Position numbers and translations under genes: made by a program
The notes under the pieces: generated by a model
Told to the model about the DNA's origin: nothing
Databases searched by the model: none
Seen by the model: only the letters and a program-made list of their open reading frames with translations
In this document: piece after piece, positions 29,359-31,776 of the stretch
Layout of the letters: every line of letters begins with the position of its first letter
Numbering within the stretch: the stretch's first letter is position 1
NCBI GenBank assembly: GCA_964639675.1
Contig: CAZXEK010000033.1
Coordinates: 1-31,776 of the forward strand
DNA from: JACQCV01 sp964639675
Lineage (GTDB): Bacteria; Patescibacteriota; Minisyncoccia; Phycocordibacterales; UBA12445
DNA length: 31,776 nucleotides
Reading direction: 5' to 3'

Positions 29359-29608
29359 TATCTATCACTTTCTCTGGTAAAATTACTTTTTCCAGCTCAC
29401 TTAATATCTTTCTCTTATTTAAAAATATTTCACTTCTAGTTACTCCTGTACCATTAATATAAGCAACAGAATTTCTAATAGTAATATCTTTAATACTGAG
29501 ATCAATCCCTAATTCACTTTGGACAACTCCTTTGACAGCGACCCTCTCTCTTTCGTTTGGTAAAGCAATCTCCTTAAACCTCTGGAGAAAATTCGTAATT
29601 TTTTGCAT
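29351..29608 (-). CDS. Small DciA-like (DUF721-type) protein, tentative
   Basis: An 85-residue basic protein. A helix (MQKITNFLQRFKEIALPNER) is followed by a strand-rich part LSIKDITIRNSVAYINGT and a helix EIFLNKRKILSELEKVI. The pattern of paired strands, an R-S-E-I-F-L-like turn and a helix with K-ILSELE recalls the KH-like fold of DciA, the ancestral DnaB loader. Its place beside dnaN and dnaA agrees. The match is by eye and weak; it could be another small KH-like protein. It overlaps the PBP stop by 8 nt and starts 9 nt after dnaN. Confidence 0.6.
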   Translation of the reverse strand: MQKITNFLQRFKEIALPNERERVAVKGVVQSELGIDLSIKDITIRNSVAYINGTGVTRSEIFLNKRKILSELEKVILPEKVIDIR

Positions 29609-29617
29609 TTTTAACTT

Positions 29618-30718
29618 TTATATATTCATTGGCATAACTAAATATAAAAATGAGTTTTCTCCTATTCCTTTTATTATTATCGGTTTGTTTGGTCCGTTTA
29701 AAACAATATGTACGCTGTCAGATAAAATAAACTGTAGGCAGTCTAAAATATATCTGGCGTTTACAACTACATCAACAGCATCGCCCTCAATCGTTGCTGG
29801 TACAATTGTCGCGCTTTCTCCTCGGTCTTGATTTTTTGAACTGATTTCAAACAAGGAGTCTTCAGGACTAACCTTGATATTTATCTGGTTAAGTTTATCA
29901 GAAAAAATATTAGAGATTTTAATTGAATCAATCAGATCTTTTTTTAGAACAATCAGCTCTGTCTTTTTCTCTTTAGGAATTATCTGTTTATAGTCTGGAA
30001 ATATTCCTCCCACAACTCTTGATGTAAAATAAATGTTTGGCGAAACTACAGATATCTGATTCTTATTAAAGTAGACATCTAAAATTTCATTACTCTGTTC
30101 AAAAACTCTAGCAATCTCATTGGCATTTTTAAATGGTAACATTATAGACATCTTCTTGTCGTTCTGTTTATTTTGAAATCTTTTCTCCGCTAATCTAAAA
30201 GAGTCCGTAGCAACAAAGATTATCTCATCGCTTTCGGTATAGATATAAACAGAGGAGATCTCGGGCTTCATGTCTGACAGAGCAGCGGCATAGACCACTG
30301 ATTTTATTCCATTTACCAGTTTATGGGCTTCAATTACAATTGAATTATCCTTTTCTATTTTTGGAATAATTGGAAAATCGTCAGGAGGAAAGCTTTTTAT
30401 AACCGTTGAATTTCTTTTTGTTGAAATTGATAAATTATTATTAATTAACTCTATTTTTATCGCCTGTTCTTCGGTAAGTCCAGAAAGAAAGGCTCCCAAA
30501 ATATCGGCCGGTAAAGCAATCGCTCCATTCTTTTCTATCTTAGCTGACATTTTTATCTCTAAACCAACATCAAGGTTTGTGGCCTTTAAAATTAGTACCT
30601 TGTCTCTGGCTTCTATAAATATTGCTCCAAGAATTGGCAAAGAAAGATTTTTGGCCGTTATCTTACCGACAGCAGTAACACATTCTTTTAATTTATCTTT
30701 TATACACTCAACTTTCAT
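29618..30718 (-). CDS. dnaN: DNA polymerase III beta sliding clamp
   Basis: A 366-residue clamp with three repeated domains. LPILGAIFIEA (domain 1), KSFPPDDFPIIP (the domain 1-2 join), FVATDSFRLAEKRF (domain 2), VVGGIFPDYKQIIP (domain 3 entry) and the terminal YLVMPMNI are family landmarks. It tethers polymerase to DNA and is loaded by the clamp loader that includes HolA. It lies next to dnaA with the putative origin between them, the classical bacterial layout. Confidence 0.96.
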   Translation of the reverse strand: MKVECIKDKLKECVTAVGKITAKNLSLPILGAIFIEARDKVLILKATNLDVGLEIKMSAKIEKNGAIALPADILGAFLSGLTEEQAIKIELINNNLSISTKRNSTVIKSFPPDDFPIIPKIEKDNSIVIEAHKLVNGIKSVVYAAALSDMKPEISSVYIYTESDEIIFVATDSFRLAEKRFQNKQNDKKMSIMLPFKNANEIARVFEQSNEILDVYFNKNQISVVSPNIYFTSRVVGGIFPDYKQIIPKEKKTELIVLKKDLIDSIKISNIFSDKLNQINIKVSPEDSLFEISSKNQDRGESATIVPATIEGDAVDVVVNARYILDCLQFILSDSVHIVLNGPNKPIIIKGIGENSFLYLVMPMNI

Positions 30719-30913
30719 AATTATTAAATAATCTATTAAAGTTTATTTTTATTATTATAGCTGTGATTATGTTTATAACTTTAAAATGTTTTTATATTTC
30801 AATCTATAATGCTTTTTTCTCTGTGGAAAACAACTGTGGAAAAGTCGGATTTGTAAATTAACTAAAATTTATTAAGTAACATAGTCCATCTTTATACACA
30901 GACTATCAACAAC
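30719..30913. other. Probable chromosomal origin (oriC) between dnaA and dnaN
   Basis: A 195-nt, very AT-rich gap. Two DnaA boxes TTTTCCACA on the minus strand (30822-30830 and 30835-30843) lie in a 13-bp phase. One TTATACACA lies on the plus strand (30892-30900). All fit TTWTNCACA. The T/A-rich tract at 30719-30815 could be the unwinding element. The dnaA-box-dnaN arrangement is the standard bacterial origin. Confidence 0.65.
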
Positions 30914-31776
30914 TCAATCAACACTATCGTTGATAACCGCACCAACCAAAGATTGCCCGCTATAAATAACATCTTTAATCTGTTCAATCTCTTGTTCTAA
31001 TGCGGGGCTATTTTTTATCGCCCCCTTTATTTTCTCACAGGCATGTATAACCGTCGTGTGATCTCTTCCCCCAAGCTTTTGTCCAATGTAGGGATAAGAA
31101 GTGTTAAAGTCTTGTCGTAATATGTACATGGCGATCTGGCGTGGCTTAACAACTTCTTTCCTGCGCGTTTTTTCATACAAGGATTTTTCTTCAATATTAT
31201 AAAAATCACAGACAGCTCTAATCACATCCTTAATCGAGACGGTTTTTTTCTGTTTAGAGCTATTTTTAATCAACTGTTTTATCTCCCCAATCCCCAGCTC
31301 CTTATTTTTAAGTTGAGATTGGCAAACAACAGTGTTTAGAACCCCTTCTAGCTCTCGGATGTTGTCTAAGACATTGGTGGCAATATGTTCAATTGTTTCA
31401 TCGGGAAGATAAAAGCCGGTCATTTTTAGTTTAGATCTTAAGATTGCCACACGAGATTCGTATTCTGGTTTGGATATTTCAATGATCATCCCTCCTTCGA
31501 ATCGTGAGCGTAATCGATCTTCGATATTTGATATTTGCCGCGCTGGCTTATCAGAGGAAAAAACAACCTGTTTGTTGTTTTCATGCAGGCTATTAAAAAG
31601 ATGGAAGAGCTCTTCTTGACACTTTTCTTTACCAGAAAAAATCTGAATATCATCGATTATAAGCAGGTCATATTTTTTATATTTTTCTTTAAATATATGG
31701 ACTGAGTTGGTTCTTATTGAATCAACTAGTTCAGATATATATTTGTCTGAGGTTAGATAGAAAACTTTTTTATTTG
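30914..31776 (-). CDS. dnaA: Chromosomal replication initiator DnaA (3' part, 5' end outside window)
   Basis: The reading frame stays open to the window edge, so about 287 C-terminal residues are seen. From the edge: VFYLTSDKYISELVDSIR, the Walker B region DLLIIDDIQIFSGKEKCQEE, sensor I VVFSSDKPARQI, the arginine finger box EDRLRSRFEGG, and sensor II within domain III. Domain IV carries the DnaA signature GRDHTTVIHACEKI that binds DnaA boxes. Walker A lies beyond the edge. Next to it is the box-bearing gap and dnaN. Confidence 0.96.
   Translation of the reverse strand, partial: NKKVFYLTSDKYISELVDSIRTNSVHIFKEKYKKYDLLIIDDIQIFSGKEKCQEELFHLFNSLHENNKQVVFSSDKPARQISNIEDRLRSRFEGGMIIEISKPEYESRVAILRSKLKMTGFYLPDETIEHIATNVLDNIRELEGVLNTVVCQSQLKNKELGIGEIKQLIKNSSKQKKTVSIKDVIRAVCDFYNIEEKSLYEKTRRKEVVKPRQIAMYILRQDFNTSYPYIGQKLGGRDHTTVIHACEKIKGAIKNSPALEQEIEQIKDVIYSGQSLVGAVINDSVD

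Overview
The window reads as chromosomal DNA from a small-genome bacterium of the Candidate Phyla Radiation (Patescibacteria, most like Parcubacteria-type lineages). The reasons are AT-rich coding, tight packing, several family members shorter than usual (HolA, MurE, YebC), a type IV pilus set (PilM/N/O, PilB) and a phosphoketolase/acetate kinase fermentation pair. TGA is used as a stop (for example at the end of the penicillin-binding protein gene), which argues against the code-25 CPR lineages. Phylum placement is inference; no rRNA is present.

Layout: tRNA-Arg(TCT) and a leftward pilM-pilN-pilO-orf operon (1-2723); ruvX facing a hicB-hicA toxin-antitoxin pair and tRNA-Ser (2751-3773); a small membrane protein and a Cys-rich secreted protein (3920-5253); ackA and xfp (5263-8851); a 330-nt gap with a structured, S-box-like RNA and a terminator (8852-9185); an unknown membrane protein and malic enzyme (9186-10796); tRNA-Arg(GCG) and tRNA-Lys in a repeat-rich stretch (10797-11633); a SpoU methyltransferase, mutM, murE, ruvA and rpsT (11631-15348); a GC-richer unit with two unknown genes, tandem promoters, a hammerhead ribozyme and a terminator (15428-16971); holA, an unknown gene, polA, tsaE (17023-21223); pilB, a 6S-like RNA, ruvB, an acidic protein, ruvC, yebC, tyrS (21321-26764); and a class A PBP, a DciA-like protein, dnaN, a probable oriC and the 3' part of dnaA (26854-31776).

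How the genes connect: Xfp makes acetyl phosphate from sugar phosphates and AckA turns it into acetate plus ATP; malic enzyme links to pyruvate. RuvA, RuvB, RuvC and RuvX-type proteins, PolA, HolA, DnaN, DnaA and MutM cover replication, recombination and repair. PilM/N/O with PilB serve a type IV pilus.

Most striking points: (1) a hammerhead self-cleaving ribozyme core, complete by inspection, on the minus strand at 16047-16102 between two unrecognised genes; (2) palindromes built from the 3' ends of adjacent tRNA genes, two of them sharing the same 15-nt loop; (3) a 6S-like RNA and an S-box-like RNA; (4) many genes whose -10 element lies only 6-7 nt before the ATG, which predicts leaderless mRNAs, against the strong Shine-Dalgarno sites of the GC-richer unit. 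All calls come from reading the sequence; no database search or folding program was run.
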